From positions 1-64,000 of the forward strand of contig CAJUSP010000012.1 in the NCBI GenBank assembly GCA_910589165.1: a DNA stretch of 64,000 nucleotides. Direction: 5' to 3'. A program made the translations under genes and the position numbers. Every line of letters begins with the position of its first letter. Position 1 is the stretch's first letter. Of the stretch, positions 1-9,590 are shown piece after piece. The stretch comes from an uncultured Adlercreutzia sp. Its GTDB lineage: Bacteria > Actinomycetota > Coriobacteriia > Coriobacteriales > Eggerthellaceae. The notes beneath the pieces are model-generated. The model was not told the DNA's origin and did no database searches. It was given only the letters and a program-made list of their open reading frames with translations.

Positions 1-600
1 CGCGACCACCAGCGCATCATCTTCAACGGCGACGGCTACTCCGAGGAGTGGGAGGTGGAGGCGGCCCGTCGCGGCCTGGCGAACCACCGCACCACCGCGG
101 ACGCCCTGCCGTGCCTGGTGGAGCAGAAGTCCATCGATCTGTTCGGCGAATTCGGCGTCATGACCGAGACCGAGGTGCGCAGCCGCTACGAGGTGAAGCT
201 CGAGAAGTACAACAAGATCATGAACATCGAGATTCGCGCCATGAAGCGCCTGGTGCGCCGCGACTACCTGCCGGCCATCAACCGTTACGCGGCGAAGTTG
301 GCGAACGGCATCACCGCCATTCGCGGCGTGCTGCCCGATGGCGACACGTCGTTCATGGAGGACAAGCTGAAGAAGCTCGTGTCTGGCGCGGCGGAAATCA
401 ACCGCCAGCTGGAGAAGCTGCACGAGATGCACCGCGCCTCACTGGAGATTGCCGACCAGCAGGCCCGGGCCAACATGAACGCCCACGAGATCGCCCCGGT
501 CATGGAGGCCCTGCGCGCCGCCGTGGACGCCATGGAGATCATCGTGGAGCGCGAGGCGTGGCCCGTACCGACCTACAATGAGATTTTGTTCTACGCGTAG
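1..600 (+). CDS. glnN: Type III glutamine synthetase, C-terminal part (5' end outside window)
   Basis: The frame is open from base 1 to the TAG at 598-600, giving the last 199 residues of a longer protein whose start lies upstream. It contains the stretch NGDGYSEEWEVEAARRGL followed by the helical C-terminal region typical of the GSIII (GlnN) family, which is about 700 residues long and makes glutamine from glutamate, ammonia and ATP in the cytoplasm. The catalytic core is not in the window, so activity cannot be judged. A strong hairpin terminator follows 18 bases after the stop. Identification rests on family recall of this C-terminal region. Confidence 0.85.
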   Translation, partial: RDHQRIIFNGDGYSEEWEVEAARRGLANHRTTADALPCLVEQKSIDLFGEFGVMTETEVRSRYEVKLEKYNKIMNIEIRAMKRLVRRDYLPAINRYAAKLANGITAIRGVLPDGDTSFMEDKLKKLVSGAAEINRQLEKLHEMHRASLEIADQQARANMNAHEIAPVMEALRAAVDAMEIIVEREAWPVPTYNEILFYA

Positions 601-618
601 TTAGAAGGAATGCAAAAG

Positions 619-644
619 AAAAGCCCGCTTCTCGGCGGGCTTTT
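619..644. terminator. Bidirectional hairpin terminator
   Basis: A perfect 10-bp stem (AAAAGCCCGC / GCGGGCTTTT) with a six-base loop lies between two convergent genes. A-rich and T-rich flanks let it serve both the glutamine synthetase gene (+) and the TPR gene (-). Confidence 0.85.
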
Positions 645-669
645 CGCATTTCTGGGACGTTTCCGTTGC

Positions 670-2727
670 CTACACGCCCTGGCGCAGGGAGGCGGCTACG
701 GCGTGGAGGATATCGTTGCGCTGGGTGGAGGCCACGAGGCTCGCCAAGGGAGCCGCGGCCAGGGGCATGTTGGCATCGCACAGCTCGATAAGCGCGCGCC
801 CCACCACTTCCATGACGTCATCCAGTGGGGCCAACGGCACGCCGGCGGTGCGCAGGCAGGCCGCGGGATCCCACTCGTTGCCCGGCACGTTGTTGCCCAT
901 CTCGCTGACCAGGTCGTTGCGCTCGCGCAGGGCCGCCTCGCCCATAGGGCTCGCCTCGGGCACGCGCAGGTAGCAGGCCAAAGCCTCGGTCAGGCGCCCG
1001 GTCTGCCAGTAGGCGAAGGCCAGGCGGTAGTACACATAGGAGATGTCGTTGCCGGTCACGGCCACGCGCAGGGCCTCCTTGGCCACGTCGATGATGCGGT
1101 CGTAGTGGTCGCCCTCGGCGAAGCAGGTAATGAGGTCGTTGTAGGCTGGGGCGCTCGTGGGGGCCAGATCGATACACACCCGGGCCTGGGCCTCGGCGGC
1201 GTCCAAATCGCCCATGTCGCGGTAGATGCGCGAAAGCGACGAGCGGGCCGCCTGACCGATGTCCGAGGCGCGCACGTAGCGCACGGCTGGGTCGCTTTCC
1301 ACGAGGCTCGTCAGGTAGCGGGCGAACACGTTCTCGCAGTACAGCACGCGGCGCGGCTCGACCGGATCGGCCGCATCGTCGGCGGCCACGGCAGCCTGGG
1401 CCGCCTTGTCGGTTTCCGCGACGATATCCTCCAGCTGGGCCACGGCCAAAAGCAGCGAGTCGTCCTTCTCGTCCATGATGGCGCGGTAGCGGGCGCCCAG
1501 CTCGGGGTCCTGCTCGCTCATAACGTCCAAATCGCGCACCTCGTCGGCGTGCAGCAGGGCGCGCAAGTCCTCGGGGATGGGGCGCGTGTCCTCGGCCACG
1601 GGGGTGTAGGGCACCGACAGCTCGGCCTTCAGGGGCTCCACGGGCTGCAGGGTGCCGTCGTCGCCCAGGTTGGCGGCGAACTGGGCCAGATGCAGCATGT
1701 CGAAGAGCGCCGCCGGGTCGCACTCGGTGGCGGCCGCGCTGAACTCGCCGCTGCGGATCTTCGCCATGGTACCCATGGTGAAGGGGATGCGGCCGAATTC
1801 CAGCGACAGCACGGTCTGCCCGGCGATGGAACCCTCGTGTCCGTTCACGATAACGCGGGTGATGCCCACCGAGCTGCCGAAGGCGGCGCTGGCGATAAGG
1901 GCCGCCAGGCGCAGGGCGTAGGCGGCGGCAGCGGCCGGGCGCTGGCCCGCGCAGTCGACCCACGAGCCGGTGGCGGCGTTGAAGCGCGACTTCGGGAACA
2001 CGTCGGGGGTGGGCAGCGACACGTTGGCCACAATGGTGTTCGTCTGGCTGTCGCACACGAAGCGGTACTCCAGGCGGAAGGGGAGCACCATCGACTCGCA
2101 GGCGCTGGCGAAGCGGGTGGAAAGGTCCCAGTTGCCGCCGCGGGTGCCCGTGGTGCCGTACTGGGAATCGAGCTTGTTGTCACGCTCGGCGGCGGTCAGG
2201 TAGTCGTTGGCGTCGTTGGCAATGGAGCGCAGCACCTGCCAGTCGAGCTCGCTGCATTGGGCCTCGGTCACGTTGGCCACGTAGGCCGTGCCCTCGTCGC
2301 CTTCCAGGGCCTTCGACACCAGGGCCAGACGGTCGAGCACCGACTCGATGCGCAGGATGGTGCCGCGGTTGCCCGCCGAGATGGTGCTGTCGTCGAAGAT
2401 GGACCAGAACAGCCCCGTGGTGTTCAGGCGGCGCAGCTCCACCGGGTGCTCCACGGCGATGGCGCGCAGGCTGGGCGCCTCGGCGTCGGAGAGCAGCCGG
2501 GCCGCGTAGGCGTCGAAGCCCGAGGATGCGGCCGGGTCGGACGGGTCGGCCATGGACACGCGGAACAGCAGCCCGTCGATGGCGTCGGGCAGGGGCGCGG
2601 CCGTGAACTCCGCGAGCACATCGCGGGTGGTGCGGGCGCCCTCAGCGACGCCGTTCCCCTGCGGGGCCGGCGCGCTGCCGTCGCCGCCTTCGGGCTGGTT
2701 ATTCTTCTTGCGGAAAAAGTCGAACAC
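670..2727 (-). CDS. TPR-containing cytoplasmic protein of unknown function
   Basis: A 685-residue protein that starts with GTG, preceded by a clear GGTGGAGG ribosome site. I see no signal peptide or membrane segment; the N-terminus (MFDFFRKKNN) is basic and then Gly/Pro-rich. The C-terminal third, about residues 450-630, has tetratricopeptide-like helices, for example DMGDLDAAEAQARVCIDLAP and the following YYRLAFAYWQTGRLTEALACY (split here as YYRLAFAYWQ and TGRLTEALACY). TPR proteins usually scaffold protein complexes. The first 450 residues match no family I recognise. It stands alone between a convergent glutamine synthetase gene and a response regulator gene on the same strand. Confidence 0.7.
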   Translation of the reverse strand: MFDFFRKKNNQPEGGDGSAPAPQGNGVAEGARTTRDVLAEFTAAPLPDAIDGLLFRVSMADPSDPAASSGFDAYAARLLSDAEAPSLRAIAVEHPVELRRLNTTGLFWSIFDDSTISAGNRGTILRIESVLDRLALVSKALEGDEGTAYVANVTEAQCSELDWQVLRSIANDANDYLTAAERDNKLDSQYGTTGTRGGNWDLSTRFASACESMVLPFRLEYRFVCDSQTNTIVANVSLPTPDVFPKSRFNAATGSWVDCAGQRPAAAAAYALRLAALIASAAFGSSVGITRVIVNGHEGSIAGQTVLSLEFGRIPFTMGTMAKIRSGEFSAAATECDPAALFDMLHLAQFAANLGDDGTLQPVEPLKAELSVPYTPVAEDTRPIPEDLRALLHADEVRDLDVMSEQDPELGARYRAIMDEKDDSLLLAVAQLEDIVAETDKAAQAAVAADDAADPVEPRRVLYCENVFARYLTSLVESDPAVRYVRASDIGQAARSSLSRIYRDMGDLDAAEAQARVCIDLAPTSAPAYNDLITCFAEGDHYDRIIDVAKEALRVAVTGNDISYVYYRLAFAYWQTGRLTEALACYLRVPEASPMGEAALRERNDLVSEMGNNVPGNEWDPAACLRTAGVPLAPLDDVMEVVGRALIELCDANMPLAAAPLASLVASTQRNDILHAVAASLRQGV

Positions 2728-2811
2728 GGTGTACCTCCACCGGGAGTCTGCGATTAATTCGGTTCATTGTCCCACAGTCATGAGTCAATAGCCAGCTAAA
2801 CCCAAGGAAAA

Positions 2812-3558
<747 letters not shown>

Positions 3559-3605
3559 AGGGCCAGCATAGCGGCGGCCGCGGCCCCTGTCACCCATCTT
3601 CAAAC

Positions 3606-3633
3606 TTTCTTAAGGCTTGCGTACGTGTTTCTT
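3606..3633 (+). promoter_or_regulatory. Candidate response-regulator site (TTTCTT repeats)
   Basis: TTTCTT occurs at 3606-3611 and 3628-3633, 22 bases (two helical turns) apart, between the divergent regulator and ABC transporter genes. OmpR-type regulators bind direct repeats on one face of DNA. The motif is short and could be chance. Confidence 0.3.
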
Positions 3634-3700
3634 TATTTTCGCCGCGCACACTGGGATTCGTTGGAAATGCGGTATACCTAGGCAAGGGAAAGGAGACGCG

Positions 3701-4603
3701 ATGGCAGTCATTGAGGCCCGCGGCCTGGCGAAGGCCTACGGCGGGCGGCGGGTAGTCAGCGATTTCACTATGACGGTGTCGTCGGGCGACATCTACGGTT
3801 TTGTGGGGAAGAACGGCGCCGGCAAGTCGACGGTCATGAAGATGATCTGCGGCGATGTGACGCCCACGGCCGGCGAGGTGGTGCTGTTCGAAGGCGCGCC
3901 GGAGGGCGCCCGGCGCATCGGCGTGCTCATCGAGCAGCCGGGGCTTCTGCCGGGGCTGACGGCCTACGAGAACGTGATGGCCAAGGCGCTCGCCCTCGGG
4001 CTGCCCGACGGGGCGGCCCGCAGCTGCGAGGTGCTGCGGCTCGTGGGGCTGGATAGCACGGGGCGCAAGAAGGTGCGCGGCTTCTCGCTCGGCATGAAGC
4101 AGCGGCTGGGGCTCGCGCTAGCGCTGTTGGGCAACCCCGATGTGCTGCTGCTCGATGAGCCGTTCAACGGGCTCGACCCCGAGGCTACCCGCGCCCTGCG
4201 CAACCTCATCGTGCGGTTGAACGAGACCATGGGCATTACCGTGGTGGTGAGCTCGCACGTGCTCGATCAGCTGGACCGCTTCGCCACACGCTACGGCGTC
4301 ATCGCCGACGGGCGCATGGTGCGCCAGATGACGGCCGAGGAGGTGGCGGCCGAATGCGCTACCAGTCTGCGCGTGCGCACGGCCGATGCGGCCCGCGACC
4401 TGGCCCTTCTGGAAGAGGCCTTCCCCGAGGCGCGCTTCACGGCGCACCCCGACGGGTCGCTCGTGATTGCAGGTGCCTACGAGCCCGAGGCCATCGCGCG
4501 ACACTTGCGGGATGCTGGCGCGGTGGTGCTGGAGTTTTCCCAGGACGCGCGCGATATCGAGGACTACTTCGTGGCGCTGATGGAAGGAGGCCGCTATGTT
4601 TAA
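3701..4603 (+). CDS. ABC transporter ATP-binding protein
   Basis: A 300-residue nucleotide-binding protein with Walker A GKNGAGKST (residues 36-44), signature FSLGMKQRLGL, Walker B VLLLDEPFNGLD and the switch His in VVSSHVL. The C-terminal extension of about 90 residues is like those of antimicrobial-peptide or lantibiotic-type exporters (LanF/BcrA-like). The ATG at 3701 has an AAGGAGA site 6-7 bases upstream; frame-open sequence upstream of it is not needed. Its last 8 bases overlap the permease gene, so the two are translationally coupled. With the flanking RR and HK genes this looks like a peptide-sensing or detoxification module; the substrate is unknown. Confidence 0.9.
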   Translation: MAVIEARGLAKAYGGRRVVSDFTMTVSSGDIYGFVGKNGAGKSTVMKMICGDVTPTAGEVVLFEGAPEGARRIGVLIEQPGLLPGLTAYENVMAKALALGLPDGAARSCEVLRLVGLDSTGRKKVRGFSLGMKQRLGLALALLGNPDVLLLDEPFNGLDPEATRALRNLIVRLNETMGITVVVSSHVLDQLDRFATRYGVIADGRMVRQMTAEEVAAECATSLRVRTADAARDLALLEEAFPEARFTAHPDGSLVIAGAYEPEAIARHLRDAGAVVLEFSQDARDIEDYFVALMEGGRYV

Positions 4604-5687
4604 TCTGCTGAAGAGCGACCTGTATCGTCTGGCGCACGGCAAGATGCTCTGGGTTGTGACGGCCTGCGTGCTGGGCATTGCGGCGCTGACGGTGTTCGCC
4701 GTCTTCATGGTGTCGAGCCCCGAGTTCCTGTATGCGTCGTCCCAGAGTTTCGAGATGGCCATCGACTATGCCGAGGACGAGAGCCTGGGCGATTCTTCCG
4801 GCAGCGAAGGCTCGGCGGCGTATCCCGTAGAAGACGTTGCCGACGCTGCCAGCGAGGGGAGTGGGGAGGGGCCCGTCACGGTGGATGCCGGCGAGACGGG
4901 GGCGGCTTTCGACGATGACGACGCAGATGCTGCCGTCGCCCAAACCTTGGAAGCGACGGGCAAGTCAGCAGCCGATCTGACGGTAGCCGATTTCGAGGAT
5001 GCCTCCCGCGAGATGCGCACGTTTACCTCGCCGACGGATATGCTGGGCGACGCTATGCTGTCGGGCGGTTTCGCTTCGCTGCTCATGTGCCTTTTGGTAG
5101 CGCTGCTGTTCGCCAGCGACTTTGCGACGGGCTTTGCGCGGAACCTGGTGATGGATCGTCGCGGACGGCTGCGCTACTACGGCGAGAAGCTGCTTCTGGC
5201 CGGGTTGGCGGCCCTGTACTTCGTGCTGCTGGGAGCCGCTGCCTGTACCGCGTTCTTCGCCGTGGCCGGCTTCACCTACGCGAGTGCCAACACCGTGGGC
5301 GAGGTGGCGGGCTATCTGGCGCTGGGATGGCTGATCGCCTGGGCCTACGGCTGCCTGACGGCTGTCGTGGTGTGGCTCACGCGCAGCGGCGGCGCAGGCA
5401 TCGCGTTTGCCATCGTGGTGGGCACGGGCATGCTGGGGGCGGTGCTCGGTCAGGTACTGCTCATTCTGGGGGGCGGCGTGGCCCCTTGGGCCGGCGCCGT
5501 GGAACCCTGGCTTCTGGCCAGCTGCCAGGGCGCGCTGAGCCTGGGCATGCCCGACCTCATGGAAGGCGCGCTGCTCGCCGCACCCCCGACCGTTCCCCCC
5601 GCCGCGCGCATCGTGGTAGCGTCGGCGTTCTGGATTGCCGCCAGTGCCGCAATAACCCTCACCTGCCTCTGCAAGCGCGACGTGTAA
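4596..5687 (+). CDS. ABC transporter permease
   Basis: A 363-residue integral membrane protein starting inside the end of the ATPase gene, with a GGAGG site. It has one membrane segment at about residues 16-38, then a long extracytoplasmic stretch (about 45-155) very rich in Asp, Glu, Ser and Ala, then five or so further membrane segments. The layout matches ABC-2-like permeases that pair with a single ATPase of the BcrA/LanF kind. The acidic loop could meet a cationic peptide, but that is inference. The gene is followed by the sensor kinase after a 95-base gap holding a 28-bp palindromic repeat. Confidence 0.8.
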   Translation: MFNLLKSDLYRLAHGKMLWVVTACVLGIAALTVFAVFMVSSPEFLYASSQSFEMAIDYAEDESLGDSSGSEGSAAYPVEDVADAASEGSGEGPVTVDAGETGAAFDDDDADAAVAQTLEATGKSAADLTVADFEDASREMRTFTSPTDMLGDAMLSGGFASLLMCLLVALLFASDFATGFARNLVMDRRGRLRYYGEKLLLAGLAALYFVLLGAAACTAFFAVAGFTYASANTVGEVAGYLALGWLIAWAYGCLTAVVVWLTRSGGAGIAFAIVVGTGMLGAVLGQVLLILGGGVAPWAGAVEPWLLASCQGALSLGMPDLMEGALLAAPPTVPPAARIVVASAFWIAASAAITLTCLCKRDV

Positions 5688-5737
5688 GCCCGTCCCGCCG
5701 GGCACCCCTTGGCGGGGGCGCCGTACTCGTCCCGCCC

Positions 5738-5765
5738 CGTAGGGCAAGGGCCATGCCCTTGCCGC
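5738..5765 (+). repeat. REP-like palindrome, copy 1
   Basis: One of six 28-bp copies in this window. Arms GGCAAGGGC and GCCCTTGCC surround a CAT loop, with CGTAG on the left and GC on the right. It lies between the permease and kinase genes and supplies an in-frame ATG (5753) upstream of the chosen kinase start. Confidence 0.85.
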
Positions 5766-5782
5766 TCAAGAAAGGAAGACCC

Positions 5783-6757
5783 ATGGCCCTGGCAATCTGC
5801 TTCGGCGGCCTCGCAGCCTGCGCATTCGTCATGCTCGCCTTATACGGCCGCGAACTGCACCGCATGGCTCGCTGGCTCCGCGACCGCGATCGCTCGTCGA
5901 ACGGCCGGCTGACCACGGAAATGCCTGGGCCTGGGTTCACCGAACTGGCCCGTGCCGTGAACGACTCGCTGGACGAGACGGCGGCGGAGAAGCGCCACGC
6001 CGCCGCCGACCAGCGCCAGTTCCAACGCGACTTGGCGAGCCTGTCCCACGACATCCGCACGCCGCTCATGGGCGCGAAAGGCTACGTATCTCTAGCCGCC
6101 GACGAGCCCGATGCCGCCCGCCGCGCCCATTACCTGGCATCGGCCGAGATGCGGCTGACCGATATGGAAGGCCTGCTCGACCAGCTGTTCCAGTACGCTC
6201 GCACCAACGACCCGGAACGCGAGCTCGACCTGCAGCCCGCGGCGGTGCTGCCGCTTCTGGCCCGCACGCTGGCCGGCCAGTTCCCAGCCTTCGAAGAGCG
6301 CGGCTGGGAGCCGCAGGTGGCCTTCGAAGACGAGGCGTTTGCGGCGGAAGCCGACCCGGAGGCCCTCGCCCGCATCTTCGAGAACCTCGTCGGCAACGCC
6401 CTGGCCCACGGGGTGGCGGCTCCCACCATCACCCAGCACGGGCGCACCCTCATCTTCGCCAACGCCGTGGCCGACCCCGACGCTATCGACCCCACGCGCC
6501 TCTTCGAACGCTTCTACCGAGCCGACGCCGCCCGCGCTTCCCAGGGTGCGCCCCACCACGGCCCCGTCCGTGCCTCCAGCGGCCCCCAAGGCACGCCCCG
6601 CGCCGACGCCGCCCGAGGATCGTCTCAGACCGGCACCGGCCTCGGCCTAGCCGTAGCCAAATCCCTAGCCGAAGCCATGGCCATCCAAATATCAGCCACC
6701 CTAACCGCCGACCCCGACGAACCCCCAACCCTAGCCATAACCCTCACGTTCCACTAA
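5783..6757 (+). CDS. Sensor histidine kinase
   Basis: A 324-residue kinase with a single N-terminal membrane segment (residues about 2-22) and no extracytoplasmic domain, like the intramembrane-sensing kinases that work with peptide ABC transporters. It has the H box SLSHDIRTPL, N box ENLVGNALAHG, an F-type motif LFERFYRAD and the G box TGTGLGLAVAKSL. Just before the G box is an insertion of about 40 residues rich in Ala, Pro and Ser (ASQGAPHHGPVRASSG...). The ATG at 5783 has AAAGGAAG upstream; the ATG at 5753 lies in a repeat and lacks a ribosome site. Its partner is probably the response regulator at 2812-3558. Confidence 0.88.
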   Translation: MALAICFGGLAACAFVMLALYGRELHRMARWLRDRDRSSNGRLTTEMPGPGFTELARAVNDSLDETAAEKRHAAADQRQFQRDLASLSHDIRTPLMGAKGYVSLAADEPDAARRAHYLASAEMRLTDMEGLLDQLFQYARTNDPERELDLQPAAVLPLLARTLAGQFPAFEERGWEPQVAFEDEAFAAEADPEALARIFENLVGNALAHGVAAPTITQHGRTLIFANAVADPDAIDPTRLFERFYRADAARASQGAPHHGPVRASSGPQGTPRADAARGSSQTGTGLGLAVAKSLAEAMAIQISATLTADPDEPPTLAITLTFH

Positions 6758-6828
6758 GTCCAGCTCTGAAGCAACGCCGTCAAAGGCGGGGTTTCACTAA
6801 GGCTGGTACGTGGTGGTGCTCGAGAGTT

Positions 6829-6972
6829 GTTTCTGGCTTGGATTTGACGGTTTTTCGACGTGCTAAGCGGGCTCGAGAGGGCGTTTGAGGCTATTTCCCC
6901 AGGTCGCGCAAAATCAATCACCTGTTTTCGCCCTGCTGATGTCGAAAAAGCGTCGTTTTCAAGCCAGAAAAC
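6829..6972. repeat. Long imperfect inverted repeat in a 360-base gene-free gap
   Basis: Left arm 6829-6862 and right arm about 6938-6972 are imperfect inverted copies: TTCTGGCTTG at 6831-6840 pairs with CAAGCCAGAA, and GACGGTTTTTCGAC at 6846-6859 pairs with GTCGAAAAAGCGTC at 13 of 14 positions. The 75-base centre is less GC-rich than the neighbouring genes. I see no gene in 6758-7117. It could be a remnant of a small mobile element or a structured RNA. Confidence 0.6.
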
Positions 6973-7060
6973 CGATTTCCCGATTGGGTTGAACGTCCTA
7001 TTGGCTCTTCCCGATGAGGAGAAGCAAGCTGGCTGGCTACGGCTGTTCAGAATACAGAAA

Positions 7061-7086
7061 GGTGGCCGCCTTCGGGGGCGGCCACC
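7061..7086 (-). terminator. Hairpin terminator after the flavoenzyme gene
   Basis: A perfect 10-bp stem, GGTGGCCGCC / GGCGGCCACC, lies 31 bases beyond the stop of the minus-strand flavoenzyme gene, and TTTCTGTATT follows on that strand. Confidence 0.75.
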
Positions 7087-7117
7087 TGGGGGAGGGTTCC
7101 GGGCGTGCGCGGGCGCT

Positions 7118-9346
7118 TTAGATGGCGCGGCCTGCGTCGTTGCCGGCGCGGACGGCCAGGGCGATGTTGAAGGGCTGGGAGGCGTCGCCCACCACGTAGG
7201 TTTCCGCAATGCCGGCTTCAGCGAGGGCGTTGCTGGGCAGGGCGGTGCCGGCATCGACGATGGCATCGCAGGGGATGGCGAAATCGCAGTCGCAATCGGC
7301 CGAATGCACGGTGGCCACGCCGTCGGCCACCGAGGTGATGGCGGCGTTCGTGTAGGGGCGCACGCCCAGGGCGTACAGGCTCGTGGTCATGAAGCGCTGG
7401 GCATGGTGGGACTGCTGCGCATCCAGGTCTTCCACGGCGCCGTCGGTCACGATGGTCACGCGCTTCTTGTGCACGGTCAGCCACAGCGCCATGTCGAAGG
7501 CTTGGGCGCTCGACCCCCATACGATCACATTGTCGCCTTCCGCGTTCATGTAGTTTTCCAGCGCCACCACGTTGCCGCCGGGCACCTGCAGGGCCTCGCG
7601 CTCGGCGCCGCAGGCCACCACGAGCGCGTCGGGTGCTTCTTGGGCCACCACGTCGGCGGTCACCTCGGTGTCGCAGCGCACGTTTACGCCGGCCAGCTCG
7701 CACTGGCGCACCAGGTAGTCGCGGTAATCGTCCAGGTTCTCGTGCGGGCCCTTGATCTGCGAGGCGAAGGAGAGCAGGCCGCCGAGCGACCCCTTCTTCT
7801 CGCACAGGGTGACGTCGTGACCGCGCAGCGCCGCGATGCGCGCGGCCTCCATGCCGGCGGGGCCGCCGCCGGCCACGAGCACCTTCTTGGGCGTCGCGGC
7901 GGGTTCCAGCTCGTAGGTGGCAGGGCCGCCCTCGCGCATGACGCGCTGGGTGAGGGCGTTCACGCGGCAGCAGCCCATGGCCGCGTTCATCTCGTTGCTG
8001 CCGATGTGGCAGTGGAAGCAACGGGTGCAGGGCATGATCTCGTCGGTGCGGCCTGCGGCCAGCTTGTTCACGTATTCGGGGTCAACCGTCAGCGGGCGCG
8101 TCATCAGGTAGAAGTCGACCATGCCGTCGGCCAGCGCGCCTTCGAAGAAGTCGGGCGCGTGAGCCGGATCCATGTAGGTGACTGCGCCGCAGGGGATGGA
8201 AAGCGCCTCCTTGTAGCGCTTCACCATGGCAAGCGTCATGCCCGCGCCGCTGTGGTCGCCGATGAGCTCGCCGCCGAAGTGACGGCTGAAGTCGAACTGC
8301 GTGCCAAAGCCAGTGGCGCCTTCAACGCCGTTGACGATGAAGTACAAATCGCTGCCGAACTGGCACGGATGGTTGCTCAGGGGCCCCAGGCGCAGGTGCA
8401 TGGAATCAGCGCCGGCTGCCTCGAACTGCTTCGCAAGCGCAATGCCCTCGTCCACGGTGGTTGCTTTGCTGAACGGCTTGGTCAGGTCGCAGTCCATGTC
8501 CATGAGCGTGGGGTTGTTGGTGAGGTTGTCGCTCTCCTCGGCCAGATCGATCAGCACCTGCACGGCGAAATTGTTTCCGCAGGCCTTCTTGATCTCCTGG
8601 ATGCACTCCACCACGAAGCGGGCGCGGTTCTCGATGCTGGAGGCGCCGTACTCGTCGTCGCGGTCGTTGTGGAAGCGGGAAAGGAACTGCTCGCCCTGGT
8701 TGAAGCCCGCAGCGTTGATTTCTATAGCCTCGAAGCCCATGGCCTGCAGCTGCGCCGCCAAGGCCGCGCCGGCAGCCTCGATGCCCTTGATGGCTTCCAC
8801 GGTCAGCTCGGAGGGCGTCACGCCGAAAGGCGCCCACTGGAAGCCCACGTGCGCCCCATAGGATTTCAGCTCGTCGGTGAGGCTCGTGAAGAAGTCGACG
8901 GCCTCCTGCGGAACCGCGCTTCCATCGACCGGCATGGCGAAGGCCTCGCCTTCCACCCAGATCATTCCCACGCCGCCCTGGGCGAAGTTCACGTAGTACT
9001 GGCGCAGCTCGTCGGTGTAGCCGGCCAGATAGGTGGCGCTGCCCGCGGCGCTCTTCACCATGCGGTTCTTAATTTCCATGCTGCCGAACGTCCAGGGCGA
9101 GAACAGGGTGGCGAAGTCGGTGGTGCTCTGACGGTACTCGTAGTCCTGGGGGTTTAGGAGCGCCTGGGCGATAACGTCGTCATCGGTGCCAGCCGCGCCC
9201 GTGGCGGCAAGTTCCTCCCCACCTGATGCGGCCGTTTGCGTTTGAGGCGCGCAGCCAGCCAGACCTGCTCCGGCCACGCCGGCGCCGAGGGCGGCCAGGC
9301 CGGCGCCGCGCAAGAACGAACGACGGGATACGTTGTGCTGAGTCAT
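7118..9346 (-). CDS. TAT-exported old-yellow-enzyme / FAD oxidoreductase (2,4-dienoyl-CoA reductase-like)
   Basis: A 742-residue protein. Residues 1-32 are a twin-arginine signal (SRRSFLRG) ending in a lipobox-like LAGC, so it is probably exported folded and may be lipid-anchored. An FMN TIM barrel follows (NRMVKSAAGS near the start; EAIEINAAGFNQGEQF and RNDDEYGAS-like residues in the middle), then a 4Fe-4S cysteine set CTRCFHC...GCCRVN, then a FAD/NAD(P) domain with AGGGPAGMEAARIAALRG. This is the domain order of 2,4-dienoyl-CoA reductase and BaiCD. Export is unusual for this family and implies a non-NAD(P)H electron donor or a reversed role. AGGAGG precedes the ATG. A LysR gene is divergent. 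Confidence 0.88.
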   Translation of the reverse strand: MTQHNVSRRSFLRGAGLAALGAGVAGAGLAGCAPQTQTAASGGEELAATGAAGTDDDVIAQALLNPQDYEYRQSTTDFATLFSPWTFGSMEIKNRMVKSAAGSATYLAGYTDELRQYYVNFAQGGVGMIWVEGEAFAMPVDGSAVPQEAVDFFTSLTDELKSYGAHVGFQWAPFGVTPSELTVEAIKGIEAAGAALAAQLQAMGFEAIEINAAGFNQGEQFLSRFHNDRDDEYGASSIENRARFVVECIQEIKKACGNNFAVQVLIDLAEESDNLTNNPTLMDMDCDLTKPFSKATTVDEGIALAKQFEAAGADSMHLRLGPLSNHPCQFGSDLYFIVNGVEGATGFGTQFDFSRHFGGELIGDHSGAGMTLAMVKRYKEALSIPCGAVTYMDPAHAPDFFEGALADGMVDFYLMTRPLTVDPEYVNKLAAGRTDEIMPCTRCFHCHIGSNEMNAAMGCCRVNALTQRVMREGGPATYELEPAATPKKVLVAGGGPAGMEAARIAALRGHDVTLCEKKGSLGGLLSFASQIKGPHENLDDYRDYLVRQCELAGVNVRCDTEVTADVVAQEAPDALVVACGAEREALQVPGGNVVALENYMNAEGDNVIVWGSSAQAFDMALWLTVHKKRVTIVTDGAVEDLDAQQSHHAQRFMTTSLYALGVRPYTNAAITSVADGVATVHSADCDCDFAIPCDAIVDAGTALPSNALAEAGIAETYVVGDASQPFNIALAVRAGNDAGRAI

Positions 9347-9590
9347 GGTGTCCTCCTCCTTGATGGGGCCGGTCTTATCGGCCCGCTGTCAACGAGGCCC
9401 ATTCAAGCACGGTCGCGACAAAACAGGGAAGAATCAAAGTTGCGAGGGGGTGCAATGAAAAGGTTCATCCTCTGCCCCTGCTGTGATGTTTTCTAAGTAT
9501 CGCCAGATGAGATAATGTTTTTCGCGAGCCTTTCGGCTGTCTCTTCCGAAAATGGTTCCGCTACAATGGAGTCTCAAGGGAGGGACGAGC

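Noticed and set aside
610..2757. Long plus-strand frame opposite the TPR gene
   Set aside because: The minus-strand protein has a good ribosome site, TPR helices and normal composition; the plus-strand product is low-complexity His/Gly/Val.
3617..3700. Upstream in-frame extension of the ABC ATPase
   Set aside because: The AAGGAGA site sits just before the ATG at 3701 and the fold begins there; the extension lies in the regulatory gap.
6860..9157. Long plus-strand frame opposite the TAT flavoenzyme
   Set aside because: No domain or ribosome site; the minus strand encodes a complete TAT signal, FMN, Fe-S and FAD domains.
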